Below, in pieces: positions 36,614 to 45,813 of a DNA stretch of 64,000 nt. The notes below the pieces were generated by a model. The model was given only the letters and a program-made list of their open reading frames with translations, did not search any database and was not told where the DNA came from. The position numbers were made by a program, and so were the translations under genes. The stretch lies in NCBI RefSeq assembly GCF_001729965.1, contig NZ_JRWK01000009.1:1-64000 (forward strand), read 5' to 3'. The stretch's first letter is position 1, and each line of letters starts with the position of its first letter. This DNA is from Methanosphaera sp. WGK6 (GTDB lineage Archaea > Methanobacteriota > Methanobacteria > Methanobacteriales > Methanobacteriaceae).

Positions 36614-37576
36614 TTATTCACTTTCCTCAAAGTTTGATTCTATTGTTTTTATCATGTCATATATTATCTCATTTACTGGTACTTCTACATTATTTTGTTT
36701 TGCTAGTTGTATTATTTTCCCATTTAATGTGTCTATTTCTGTTTTTTGTTTCTTTTTAATATCTTGTAGTGTTGATGGTTTATGATTATATGTGTCTGGT
36801 ACTAGTTTTGAATAGAATTCTTTTTTATAATCATCACTTGTTTTCCATAGTGTGGAGTAACCTGAGGCAGTTATTACATTAAATATTTCATCAATTAGTT
36901 TATTCATTATATTTATGGAGTAATTATTTTCTGTTAGTTTTCCATAATTTACGTCAAGTATAGCTCCTAGTGGATTTAATGTACAATTGTATAACATTTT
37001 TGCCCATAGATATTTATCTATATCTTTTGTTGTCTTGGATGGTATTCCTGATTTATTAATCATTTCAGATATTACTTCTATATCTTGTGTGTCTTGATTT
37101 TGTAGTGATCCTATCAGTATTGGTTGAGTATGTACTGTTATTTCACTTATATGTCTTTGAGGTCTTGTAAATCCTGTTATTACTCTTGCACAGTATACTC
37201 TTGTTTTGTCAAAGTATTGTATGTATGGTTCATCATTTCCAAATCCATTTTGGAAGATAATGATTTTAGTATTTTTTCCAAGTATTCTTTTATTTTCATG
37301 TAATGCTCTGCTTATATCATTGTTTGCTGTTGTTTTGCTTGTTATTAGTATGTAATCAAATATATTACTTGGTATTTCCTCATAGTTTGTATATACTGTG
37401 AATTTATTACTATCATATTTAAGATGATTGAATATTCCTATTCTTTGTATTCCTTCTGTTTTTATTGCTTGTGCTGTTTTTTCTCTTGCATAGAATGATA
37501 CATTTGCTTTTTGTGATATCATTGATGCACCTAGTGCTATTCCTATGGCTCCAGTACCAATTATTAATATGTTCAT
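36614..37576 (-). CDS. 2-dehydropantoate 2-reductase family protein (PanE/ApbA-like)
   Basis: 320 aa. The Rossmann start MNILIIGTGAIGIALGASM binds NADP; ITSKTTANNDISRAL, IIFQNGFGNDEPYIQ and KMLYNCTLNPLGAILDVNYG are PanE family motifs, including the Lys/Asn region of the active site. It may supply pantoate for CoA or act on another 2-oxoacid. First gene of the operon with the Zn-ribbon and nitrilase genes. Confidence 0.87.
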   Translation of the reverse strand: MNILIIGTGAIGIALGASMISQKANVSFYAREKTAQAIKTEGIQRIGIFNHLKYDSNKFTVYTNYEEIPSNIFDYILITSKTTANNDISRALHENKRILGKNTKIIIFQNGFGNDEPYIQYFDKTRVYCARVITGFTRPQRHISEITVHTQPILIGSLQNQDTQDIEVISEMINKSGIPSKTTKDIDKYLWAKMLYNCTLNPLGAILDVNYGKLTENNYSINIMNKLIDEIFNVITASGYSTLWKTSDDYKKEFYSKLVPDTYNHKPSTLQDIKKKQKTEIDTLNGKIIQLAKQNNVEVPVNEIIYDMIKTIESNFEESE

Positions 37577-37802
37577 GTAATTCCTTCTTGTATTACTATT
37601 TTTTTCATTACTTATTTTTTTTGATAATTTATGACTAGATTATTTATATTATTATCTTAAACTTAGTAGAATAAATAATTATATAATATATGAAATATAT
37701 ACATTTTATTAGAATTTTTCTTAAATTATAACAATTAATCATTATATAAAATAGGAGTAATTAAAAAAAATATAATTATAACTACTCATTAGGGTGAAGA
37801 AA

Positions 37803-38237
37803 ATGGATAAAGAATATAAGTATACCTTAATTAATCAATCAGATATGGATTATAAAAAAATAATGCTTTATTTGTATAATACACTTATACGACAAATCAT
37901 TCTATGGAATCTTTCAAAAGAAGATATATATGGTTATAAATTAATGTCAAAGATAGATGATTTTTTCAAGACAAGTATTGAATTAGGATTACTACGTAAA
38001 ACAAGACCTAGTAAAATATATCCCATATTAAAGGAGTTACGAGAAAGAGGTATGATTGAAAGTTATAATGGAATTCATGAAAATAAAAGAGTACTTATAT
38101 ATCACCTAACACCAAAGGGAAGAAAGAATCTTATTATTTTTAGACAAGGCCTATCTAATATCATGAATAATGAGAACATGCACGATTTCTTTAAATTTAC
38201 TTTTGGCATAGAATATGATATTATTTATGAACAATAA
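37803..38237 (+). CDS. PadR-like transcriptional regulator
   Basis: About 144 aa from ATG 37803, with GGGTGA 5-8 nt upstream. wHTH: RQIILWNLSKEDIYGYKLMS, KTRPSKIYPILKELRERGMI and IYHLTPKGRKNL, a PadR pattern. No C-terminal dimerisation helix pair of full length is obvious. Followed by a membrane protein gene 100 bp downstream that it may control. Confidence 0.75.
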   Translation: MDKEYKYTLINQSDMDYKKIMLYLYNTLIRQIILWNLSKEDIYGYKLMSKIDDFFKTSIELGLLRKTRPSKIYPILKELRERGMIESYNGIHENKRVLIYHLTPKGRKNLIIFRQGLSNIMNNENMHDFFKFTFGIEYDIIYEQ

Positions 38238-38340
38238 ATAAGAAGAGAATTAACTTATCCAATTCAATCTTATAAATATAATTACTTAAGAGAATAAATA
38301 AATTATTAAAAACATTAAAAGGGGGATGTTCTATATTATT

Positions 38341-39486
38341 ATGAAACATAAGTCGGGAATAATTTTATTAATAATTATCTTATTAACAATTCCCAGTGTA
38401 AGTTCAACTACTGTCTTTCTAACATCAGATAATGTAGGTGATAGTAATAATGATTTATCCATGTTAAATTCTATAAAAGACTATATTGAAGAGATAAGTA
38501 ATGGTGAAATAGAAGTAATTATAGATAGTATGGCACCAAGTCCTGGTGAGGGAACAAGAGCTATTGAAAGTAATGCTGATGTGAGTGTGAATCTTGCAGC
38601 AGTAGATGCAGCTAATCTAAACTTACTTGTTAATAAAACATATAGTTCACAAAAACAGGTAATTTTCGTAAATATGGGAAATCTTGACTTAACTAGTAAT
38701 ACTTTTGTAAGAAGAGCATGGGATGATAATTATTCTAGTATGAACTTTGCAGGAATACATGACCCTGGTAAATTTCTTAATGATGCTCAGATAACATATA
38801 TTCAACCATTACAAGAATATTCTGATGCAGGAAGTGATGGTGTTCTTACAAGATCTACTGATGAAATAAATCAGTATATAGCCAGAGAAATTGTGAATTC
38901 AATTAATAACTATGATAGTTCAAATAAAACATATGATGTAAGTCTCATAGAAACACATACTCTATCACCATCAGTAATGGCAAAGGCAAGTTCTGAAGTA
39001 ATGGATAGTGATTTATCCATGAATGATACATATAACTCATATACTGCACCACAGGTATTGTATATGGCTGCTTCATATCTTAATGGTACAGGACTAGAAG
39101 AACCAGCAAGTTATAATCCACCAAGTAATCCTGATAAACATTCAACATTTGCTAAAAGTTCTTATACTTATTATGATTATATTGCAATTGGAACAAAGGT
39201 AAAGGAATTCATGGATGTGAATGGGAAAGCTCCTGACTACATTGAATATGATGGTGCACGTATAGGATATTATGATCTTGTTTATAATTTTGCTAAGATA
39301 ACTGAAAATCATACAAGTAGTAGTGATATGGACTTTGCAAGGGAGTATAATTTTGTTAAAGTAAATGGTGATTCTCTTATTACTAAATTAACTCCATTTA
39401 TTGGAATTGGTGCATTACTTGTTGTAGCATACTTTATTATTAGGTGGAGAGCTAGAAGAAGATATTATAGAAAGAGAAGAAGATAA
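38341..39486 (+). CDS. Membrane-anchored extracellular protein with a pseudomurein-binding-like repeat
   Basis: 381 aa. A signal peptide (KSGIILLIIILLTIPSVSS) is followed by an outer domain with CobN/protein-fold-like strands (VEVIIDSMAPSPGEG-type region) and N-x-S/T sites. Residues about 285-335 (TYYDYIAIGTKVKEFMDVNG then KAPDYIEYDGARIGYYDLVY) match the pseudomurein-binding repeat pattern. A C-terminal TM (FIGIGALLVVAYFIIRW) with an Arg-rich tail anchors it. ATG 38341 is chosen, although GGGGG lies 15 nt away and overlaps ATG 38326; the ATT codons at 38335 and 38338 are better spaced. Confidence 0.65.
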   Translation: MKHKSGIILLIIILLTIPSVSSTTVFLTSDNVGDSNNDLSMLNSIKDYIEEISNGEIEVIIDSMAPSPGEGTRAIESNADVSVNLAAVDAANLNLLVNKTYSSQKQVIFVNMGNLDLTSNTFVRRAWDDNYSSMNFAGIHDPGKFLNDAQITYIQPLQEYSDAGSDGVLTRSTDEINQYIAREIVNSINNYDSSNKTYDVSLIETHTLSPSVMAKASSEVMDSDLSMNDTYNSYTAPQVLYMAASYLNGTGLEEPASYNPPSNPDKHSTFAKSSYTYYDYIAIGTKVKEFMDVNGKAPDYIEYDGARIGYYDLVYNFAKITENHTSSSDMDFAREYNFVKVNGDSLITKLTPFIGIGALLVVAYFIIRWRARRRYYRKRRR

Positions 39487-39496
39487 TCTTTTCTTT

Positions 39497-40099
39497 TTAG
39501 TTTTTTATTGATGTTTTAATACCTAATTCATATGCTTGTTTTATATACTTATTTTCTCTTGTTTTATCTAGTTTATCATGACTTGCACTTGAGAAGTAAG
39601 TGAATTCTGTTTTTTTAGCTTTATTATTTATTCTATCTGTTTTGAATATTGTCTCTAGTGCATCTATTTTTCCATCTGCTTTTAAATCTTCATAGTTACT
39701 ACCAGTTATTATTAGAAAGTTTACTTTGTTTATTGTTTTCATTGTTTCCTTGTTTTCTTCTATGTGGTATCTGAATCCATGTGTGAATACTCTTGTAAAC
39801 CAGCCTACTAGTTTTGCTGGTGCATCCATCCAGAATAGTGGAAATATGAATGTGAGTATGTCTGCATTGTTTATTTGTTCTTGTTCTTTGAGTATTGTTT
39901 TATCTTTTATTGGTTCTAGTGTGTAGTTTGATTCTCTTAAATATTCTTCTTCAGTCATATCTGGATTGAAATTGTCTTCATATAAATCAGATATTGTGTA
40001 TTTTATATTTGATTGTTCTAGTCCTTTTATATAGGATTCTTTTATTTTATGTGTTAGACTTTTTTTACTTGGATGTGTGTATATTATGTGAACTTTCAT
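39497..40099 (-). CDS. NAD(P)H dehydrogenase (quinone)-like flavodoxin-fold protein
   Basis: 200 aa. MKVHIIYTHPSKKSLTHKIK binds the flavin phosphate; FIFPLFWMDAPAKLVGWFTR is the diagnostic 'P.yW...PA.lK.w.drv' motif of the MdaB/KefF/NQO family. Cytoplasmic flavin oxidoreductase, acceptor unknown. Divergent from the aldo/keto reductase at 40208, sharing a 100-bp promoter region. Confidence 0.88.
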   Translation of the reverse strand: MKVHIIYTHPSKKSLTHKIKESYIKGLEQSNIKYTISDLYEDNFNPDMTEEEYLRESNYTLEPIKDKTILKEQEQINNADILTFIFPLFWMDAPAKLVGWFTRVFTHGFRYHIEENKETMKTINKVNFLIITGSNYEDLKADGKIDALETIFKTDRINNKAKKTEFTYFSSASHDKLDKTRENKYIKQAYELGIKTSIKN

Positions 40100-40207
40100 A
40101 GTAATTACTTTCCTATAACAATAGTTATACTATATAACATTATATAATATGTAAAATATAATAACTATATAAAGATATTAACTCTTTTTATTAAATAGGT
40201 GATTATG

Positions 40208-41344
40208 ATGAGTAAAGATACAATACTCGGATTTGGAGCAATGAGACTACCATTAACCGATGAAGATGACCCTACAACAATTGATGAAAACAAAGTAAAA
40301 GAAATGATAGACTACTACATGGATAAAGGATTTAACTATTTTGACACATCATATGCATACCATAATGGAGCATCTGAAACCATACTACGAGAATTACTGG
40401 TAAAACGATATCCACGTGAATCATTTAAAATAGCAGATAAAATGCCAACATGGTTACTAAGTAGTGCTGATGATAATCAGAAATTTGTTGATGAAATGCT
40501 AGAACGTCTAGGTGTGGATTACTTTGACGTATTTCTCATACATAACATTAACCAAACATTCTACCCCTTAGCTAAAAAAGTAAAAACATTCCAATACATA
40601 GAAGAAATGAAAAAAGAAGGAATAGCCCATAAAATTGGAATAAGCTTCCATGACAGGGCAGAACTTCTAGAAGAAATACTAGAAAAATATGGAGACATAT
40701 TAGATGTTGTGCAATTACAACTAAATTATCTTGACTGGAATAGTACCCTTACAGAATCCAGGAAATGTTATGAATTATGTGAAAAATATGACATAGAAGT
40801 AGTTGTAATGGAACCTATTAAAGGTGGAATACTCGTAAATCTTCCAGAACAATTAAATGAAAAATTCATACAATATAATACTACACCAGCACAAATGGCA
40901 CTTAACTTTGCAGGAACTCCACAAAATATAAGTGTAGTATTAAGTGGAATGAATTCTATTGAAGATTTAAAAGAAAATTCAGAAGTATTCACTCAATTTA
41001 GTCCTATTAGTAGTGAAGATGAAAAATTCCTTGAAGATATTGCTAGAAAATATCAACAACTTATAGCTGTACCTTGTTCTTATTGTGGGTACTGTTTAAA
41101 AGAATGTCCAAAACAAATACCAATATCAGATTACTTTGAATATTATAATAATTACAGTATTCATCCCGTATCATCAATAGCTGCCTTATATATACAGGAA
41201 ACTGCAGTAAAACCTGCTGCATCTGAGTGTATTGAATGTGGTAAATGTTTAAGTATTTGTACTCAGAAAATAAACATACCTGAAAAATTAAAAGAAGTAG
41301 TAGATTGTTTTGAAAAACAGAAGATTAAATCTAATTTAAAATAA
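40208..41344 (+). CDS. Aldo/keto reductase with C-terminal 4Fe-4S domain
   Basis: About 379 aa. ATG 40208 is chosen, 4-5 nt after AGGTGATT. AKR core: ILGFGAMRLPL, FNYFDTSYAYHNGASE with the catalytic Asp/Tyr intact, and YFDVFLIHNIN. Cysteine clusters at the end: CSYCGYCLKECP and CIECGKCLSICT. In contrast to the paralog at 11690-12838, the catalytic Tyr is present. It is likely an oxidoreductase coupled to ferredoxin. Confidence 0.88.
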   Translation: MSKDTILGFGAMRLPLTDEDDPTTIDENKVKEMIDYYMDKGFNYFDTSYAYHNGASETILRELLVKRYPRESFKIADKMPTWLLSSADDNQKFVDEMLERLGVDYFDVFLIHNINQTFYPLAKKVKTFQYIEEMKKEGIAHKIGISFHDRAELLEEILEKYGDILDVVQLQLNYLDWNSTLTESRKCYELCEKYDIEVVVMEPIKGGILVNLPEQLNEKFIQYNTTPAQMALNFAGTPQNISVVLSGMNSIEDLKENSEVFTQFSPISSEDEKFLEDIARKYQQLIAVPCSYCGYCLKECPKQIPISDYFEYYNNYSIHPVSSIAALYIQETAVKPAASECIECGKCLSICTQKINIPEKLKEVVDCFEKQKIKSNLK

Positions 41345-41397
41345 ATATTCTAACTTATTTCTTCTTTTTCAAATTTAAATAAAAAGTATATAATAAT

Positions 41398-42663
41398 TTA
41401 AATTTTTGTTGGACGTATATATTTTTTATATACAACCACATTTTTCTTAGTAGAAATACCTGATTTAAGTTTTAACACTACTTCTATTTTATCTCCAAAG
41501 TTTTCTAGAGTGTATTGTTTAGTATATGTTCCATCAGTATCTCTTTGATCCACAAGTTGTTTATTAATATATAACATACATACTCCTTTTGCAGGAATAT
41601 TACGTAAATCATTGAATCTAGCATTAATATTTAATTTACCATTTTTTATTTCCATGTTAATATCATCAATTACTGGTAGTTGTATTACTTCCTCATTGAT
41701 TATTGGACAGTATGCTGTGTCAAGATATCTTTCTGTAATTATTTCTATTACATCATCTGGTTTATACCAATTTATTAAATCTTCATTGAAGTATCTACAA
41801 TCATTATAGTAGAATACTTCCCCATAGTATGCTTCAAGTGGTATTATTACTCTTTGTGAACTTGCATCTCCTAGTATGAGTAATTTTTTATCAGTCATAC
41901 TTTTTGGATTTTTAATATGTTCTGATGCTCTTGTATTACATATCTTGAATTCTTCTGGTATTTCTTCTTTTAAGTTAATTGTTTTATCTTCTATTAATGT
42001 CACATTTTTCGTAGATATGTGTAATTCTTCTTTTAATTCTTTATCATCGGTATAGGACCAATTTTTATCAGATAATAAATCCCCTTTGTAGTTATCTATT
42101 GTTTCAATATTTAATCTATTGAATAATTGTTCCAAGTAGTAATCTGAGTCTTCTTCATCATGTAATCTAGATAATATGAATGCAGTTATTTTTATTCCTG
42201 CTTCCCTGTTTATTAGAGTATCAGTTACATCTGTATCTTTTTCATCTAATACTTCTAGTAAGTCACATGCTACATCCAGTAAGTAGTCAATATGTCTTTT
42301 AGGATAGTTTGTTTTGAATGGTAATTTTTCTTGAAGTAATATGCTTTTATCTGGAACTACAAATAACTCATATTGTATGTTTTTATTATCAAAGTAGTTT
42401 TGTTTTGATTCTTGACTTTTGATGAATTTGTCATAATTTATGGTTTTCTGATATGTGTTGTCATAATGTTGTCTTATTTCATTTGTAGAATCATTTACTA
42501 GAAATAGTGCACCATTTCCTAGTAGTGTGTATTTTAGATCTTTGAAGTAGTCTTCATAATCAGTTATTGTTTTTTTTGGAAGTACATCTCCATCTAACAT
42601 GTCTAATATATTTTCATTTGATATTGCATCTTGTATTTTTTTTATTATTTTGAGTTCAACCAT
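41398..42663 (-). CDS. SGNH hydrolase-like protein of the AlgX/AlgJ type
   Basis: About 421 aa from ATG 42663. KLLILGDASSQRVIIPLEAY resembles the SGNH block I (GDSxxx) as found in AlgJ/AlgX-like O-acetyltransferase proteins, and FVVPDKSILLQEKLPF, RHIDYLL, NWYKPDDVIEIITERYL fit the family's order. The usual GDSF is GDAS here; the following Ser may serve as nucleophile. No signal peptide is visible, which is odd for this normally extracytoplasmic fold. A role in polysaccharide O-acetylation is an inference. Confidence 0.5.
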   Translation of the reverse strand: MVELKIIKKIQDAISNENILDMLDGDVLPKKTITDYEDYFKDLKYTLLGNGALFLVNDSTNEIRQHYDNTYQKTINYDKFIKSQESKQNYFDNKNIQYELFVVPDKSILLQEKLPFKTNYPKRHIDYLLDVACDLLEVLDEKDTDVTDTLINREAGIKITAFILSRLHDEEDSDYYLEQLFNRLNIETIDNYKGDLLSDKNWSYTDDKELKEELHISTKNVTLIEDKTINLKEEIPEEFKICNTRASEHIKNPKSMTDKKLLILGDASSQRVIIPLEAYYGEVFYYNDCRYFNEDLINWYKPDDVIEIITERYLDTAYCPIINEEVIQLPVIDDINMEIKNGKLNINARFNDLRNIPAKGVCMLYINKQLVDQRDTDGTYTKQYTLENFGDKIEVVLKLKSGISTKKNVVVYKKYIRPTKI

Positions 42664-43521
42664 GACAATCACTATATTTTGTGTTGTGTATAGTTATTTA
42701 ACTATATTTTTTTAGTTTTCAGGTTAAGTTATCCAAGTTTAACATTCTTTAATTTCAGTTTATATTTTCCATTAGATTATATTAATTTTATCCACATTTA
42801 AATTAAAAATATTTTATCTACTATACTTTAAATTTATCAATAATATAATTATTTTTAAACTTATTTTTAATCTTTGATTTTTAGATAAATAGATGTATAT
42901 TTAGTATAATAATATTCTAGATAAAATCATTTTTTTAGAATTACTAAGTAGAAAATATAACTAATAATTAAAACACATTGGATTTAAAAAAATCATATAA
43001 ATTGTTATTTTTATGAAATACTCTGAGAATATATTTTACATTCCAAAAAAAAATTCTTCTGGTATTAAACAATCACTTTTTTTATGAAAGCCAATCCTAT
43101 AACAAAGAATAATCCTTTTATCCAAGTATCATGTAAACACTCATATGCTTTATATACCACTAAAAAGTCATTGAGTTTAGATTAAATAAATCCACTACAT
43201 ATTACTCAGTAACAATTCCTATCAAATATATTATTCCTATACTTGATATATTATATTTAATACTTTAATATCACATCAACTATAAATCTTTTGAATATAT
43301 TTTTATAAGTACTTTAAAAATACAAAAATCATTAATTATTTAAAATGAATAAGGATACTAATTATAATCATAATACATGAAAACATGAAATAAGTAGAAC
43401 ATCTGGAAAAAACTTTAAAATCAAGCACAATATCATGATTAATACTATTTTAAATTACTACTTTCCTTTTTTAATAGGATTTATTAAACCAATTAATCCT
43501 ATTTCTAAAATGTCCTGATAA
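42664..43521. other. Long AT-rich spacer with gene remnants
   Basis: About 860 bp with no full gene. On the minus strand near 43060-43190 an open stretch without start encodes FLVVYKAYECLHDTWIKGLF followed by FVIGLAFIKKVIV and stop, which resembles the tail of a membrane protein. At 43455-43520 (minus) another short tail, LEIGLIGLINPIKKGK, is open. Both may be decay products. No RNA gene or strong repeat was recognised. Confidence 0.35.
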
Positions 43522-43893
43522 TTAGTATTTTCTTTTCTGCATTGCTTGTATTCTTTTTTTCTCAACTTTCTTATAACTATCTGATTTATACTTATTTTTT
43601 TGTCTATTTGTTTTACCTAATGGAATTACTGTAACTAAGTCTATTTTATTTCCTTTACATGCTAGTACTACTTTTATTTCTGCATAATCCTTGTTTTCAG
43701 GTGCTGGATAAATTACCTCATACATATTTTGGCCACTTGGCTCATATCTTATTGGATCTTCATAAAATATCGTATCTACAATATACTCTCTTGATATTCT
43801 ATTGTCATCAAGTCTTTTGATGAAGTGTTTGTTTTCAAAACAAAACTCGATATTTCCTGTATCTCCTATGATAAAACTATCAAATGCATCCAT
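43522..43893 (-). CDS. Hypothetical protein, possibly DUF4258-like
   Basis: 123 aa. FCFENKHFIKRLDDNRISRE then YIVDTIFYEDPIRYEPSGQN and KVVLACKGNKIDLVTVIPLG follow the helix-strand order of DUF4258/RelE-fold proteins, but the match is weak. The C-terminal 30 aa are strongly basic (KTNRQKNKYKSDSYKKVEKK), suggesting RNA or DNA binding. No partner antitoxin gene is adjacent. Confidence 0.55.
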   Translation of the reverse strand: MDAFDSFIIGDTGNIEFCFENKHFIKRLDDNRISREYIVDTIFYEDPIRYEPSGQNMYEVIYPAPENKDYAEIKVVLACKGNKIDLVTVIPLGKTNRQKNKYKSDSYKKVEKKRIQAMQKRKY

Positions 43894-44025
43894 TTTTCTT
43901 GTCTCCTTGATTATGCTAAGTCTATTAACTATATTATCCTCTAGTACTATAAAAAACTTAGCTTACATATACAATATGAATATTTAGTATAAAAAATATA
44001 CTAGTAATTATATTGAGGTGTATTA

Positions 44026-44904
44026 ATGAATATTACAAAGAAAAAATATGACTTCTGGGCAAATATGGTTTCAAGAATTTGTGAGCCACCACTTATTATT
44101 ATTCCCATATTTTTAATTATTAATTATTTTATGGAGAAGAATAATTTTTTAGTAGTTGAAGGTATAAGTTTTATTATCACAACAGTTGTACCATTACTTG
44201 TCATGAGTTTTTGGATTAAATATAAGGGCATGGATAAGGATTTTACTAATAGAAAAGAGCGTGGTAAACCTCTTCTTATAACAGTTCTGTTTTATTTTAT
44301 AGGAACATACTTATTATGGTTTATTGGAGCTAATAGATTAACTTGTGCTTTAATGTTATGTTTTGGTATAAATGCATTAATTATTGTTTTAATTAATACC
44401 AAATGGAAAATTAGTATTCATATTATTGGTCTTGCAGGTCCTATTGTAGCATTATTATTTGTAAATCCTCTTGGATGGATATTGGGACTACTTATACCTA
44501 TTGTAATGTGGAGTAGACTTACATTGAGAAAACATACATTATCTCAGCTAATTGGTGGATTATTATATGCATTTTGTCTTAATACTTGTGTATTATATTA
44601 TCTTACAGGGACTGCTACATCTAGTTTAGTTGAAATTGTTTGGATTTTACTTGCAATTGTTACACCTATTATCTTTTTATCTGTTCTTGGTGTTGTTGAT
44701 AAGAAGAAGATTCATGGTATTAATGATAAGATAATTATGATTGATATGCTTATCTTTAGTATATTGTTTATTGCATTTTCACCAGCAAATGCTTTGATGA
44801 CATTTATTTTATGCTTGGTTGTTTCTGTACTTATTGGGTATTTTAGTAGTGAAACATTTGTTTGGCATAAAGGTTTGTATAAGATTATGAATTATATTCA
44901 TTAA
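44026..44904 (+). CDS. PAP2-like integral membrane protein
   Basis: 292 aa, about 8 hydrophobic segments. Motifs resemble PAP2 phosphatases in diluted form: RKERGKPLLI (K..RP), WKISIHIIG (PSGH position) and MWSRLTLRKHTLSQLIGG (SR....H......G). It would act on lipid phosphates in the membrane; the first two motifs deviate, so activity is unsure. A GAGGTG SD precedes the ATG. Confidence 0.65.
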   Translation: MNITKKKYDFWANMVSRICEPPLIIIPIFLIINYFMEKNNFLVVEGISFIITTVVPLLVMSFWIKYKGMDKDFTNRKERGKPLLITVLFYFIGTYLLWFIGANRLTCALMLCFGINALIIVLINTKWKISIHIIGLAGPIVALLFVNPLGWILGLLIPIVMWSRLTLRKHTLSQLIGGLLYAFCLNTCVLYYLTGTATSSLVEIVWILLAIVTPIIFLSVLGVVDKKKIHGINDKIIMIDMLIFSILFIAFSPANALMTFILCLVVSVLIGYFSSETFVWHKGLYKIMNYIH

Positions 44905-44983
44905 TACTTATTCTATTTTTTTTGAAATTTTATGAAAATAAGTTATTAAAAAAGAATATTGTGGAAAAAGTGATTTGTTGTAT

Positions 44984-45112
44984 TTATTTATTTGAGAGTA
45001 ATGAGTCTAGTTTTTTATTTCCTGTTTTGTAGAATGTTATATTCATCACTTTTTTATTGTTTTTGATATCTTGATTTAATTTGTATCTTGTTATTCTATC
45101 TGGAATTAACAT
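44984..45112 (-). CDS. Small ORF downstream of the small membrane protein
   Basis: 42 aa (MLIPDRITRYKLNQDIKNNK then KVMNITFYKTGNKKLDSLLS). It lies 28 bp after the stop of the 57-aa gene on the same strand, with a weak SD-like CTGAT before the ATG. Basic and soluble. The frame is complete and the amino acid make-up is protein-like, but nothing is recognised. Confidence 0.4.
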   Translation of the reverse strand: MLIPDRITRYKLNQDIKNNKKVMNITFYKTGNKKLDSLLSNK

Positions 45113-45140
45113 TTTTATCAGATTCTTTTATTTTTTGTTA

Positions 45141-45314
45141 TTAAAGGTATCCTATTGTTATCATTAGTTGTGTGCATATTAAAAATATTGTTGGTACTGC
45201 AATTAATGTAAATGCTGCAATTAGGCTATATTCCCCTATATCTATGTCATTATTTATTATACTTTTTTTTGGTTCGAGTGTTTGTATTTTATTTCGTTTT
45301 ATTGATTCAAACAT
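45141..45314 (-). CDS. Small single-span membrane protein
   Basis: 57 aa: a polar N-terminus (MFESIKRNKIQTLEPKKS) and one hydrophobic span (LIAAFTLIAVPTIFLICTQL) near the end. The ATG at 45314 is preceded by GGTGATAAAAA, a strong archaeal SD, and a 27-bp dyad lies 36 nt further upstream, so this is probably a real gene. Possibly a subunit of a membrane complex; not recognised. Confidence 0.6.
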   Translation of the reverse strand: MFESIKRNKIQTLEPKKSIINNDIDIGEYSLIAAFTLIAVPTIFLICTQLMITIGYL

Positions 45315-45349
45315 TTTTTATCACCATTATTTATTTTATTTAAAGATAT

Positions 45350-45376
45350 CATACATTTTAATTCTATAAATGTATG
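45350..45376. promoter_or_regulatory. 27-bp dyad upstream of the small membrane protein gene
   Basis: CATACATTT TAATTCTAT AAATGTATG: perfect 9-bp arms at 45350-45358 and 45368-45376. It lies 36-62 nt before the ATG at 45314, in the promoter position, so it is an operator candidate. Confidence 0.5.
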
Positions 45377-45430
45377 TTTTCATACTTTTCTTATCTTTTT
45401 TTGTTAATATAAAGGGTCTGTAAGAGCATG

Positions 45431-45653
45431 TGATAAGTAATGAGAGCACATGATAAGTAATCTAAGTGGAAGTGATAAGTATTCAAAGGGGTTCTGAGAA
45501 GTAATAAGCAGGGGGTCATGATAAGTACTACTTAAAGCATGTGATAAGTAATAATTGTAATAAAAAAAGAGATAAAAATCATAAAATAAGAGAAATGAAC
45601 CTTGAAAACAAAAGAGCATCTGATAAGTAATACTACAGAGGGTATGATAAGTA
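45431..45653 (+). repeat. Iteron-like cluster of eight TGATAAGTA repeats
   Basis: The 9-mer starts at 45431, 45451, 45473, 45495 (variant TGAGAAGTA), 45519, 45542, 45621 and 45645. Start spacings are 20, 22, 22, 24, 23, 79 and 24 nt, close to two helical turns. Flanks are partly conserved (AGCATG before, AT or CTAC after). Six copies form one block and two a second. The cluster lies 160-380 bp upstream of an MFS transporter gene in an otherwise non-coding spacer. Confidence 0.8.
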
Positions 45654-45813
45654 CTACGAAAAAGTAATTAAAATAAAGAAAAATAGAATAAAAAATAAAA
45701 TAAAACTTAAAAAAAGGAAAAATAAAACCATAAAAAACACATCACTAAACTTAACAAACACAACAAATAAAAAGTTTATATGCATTAATTTTATTAATCA
45801 ATGGAACATTACA

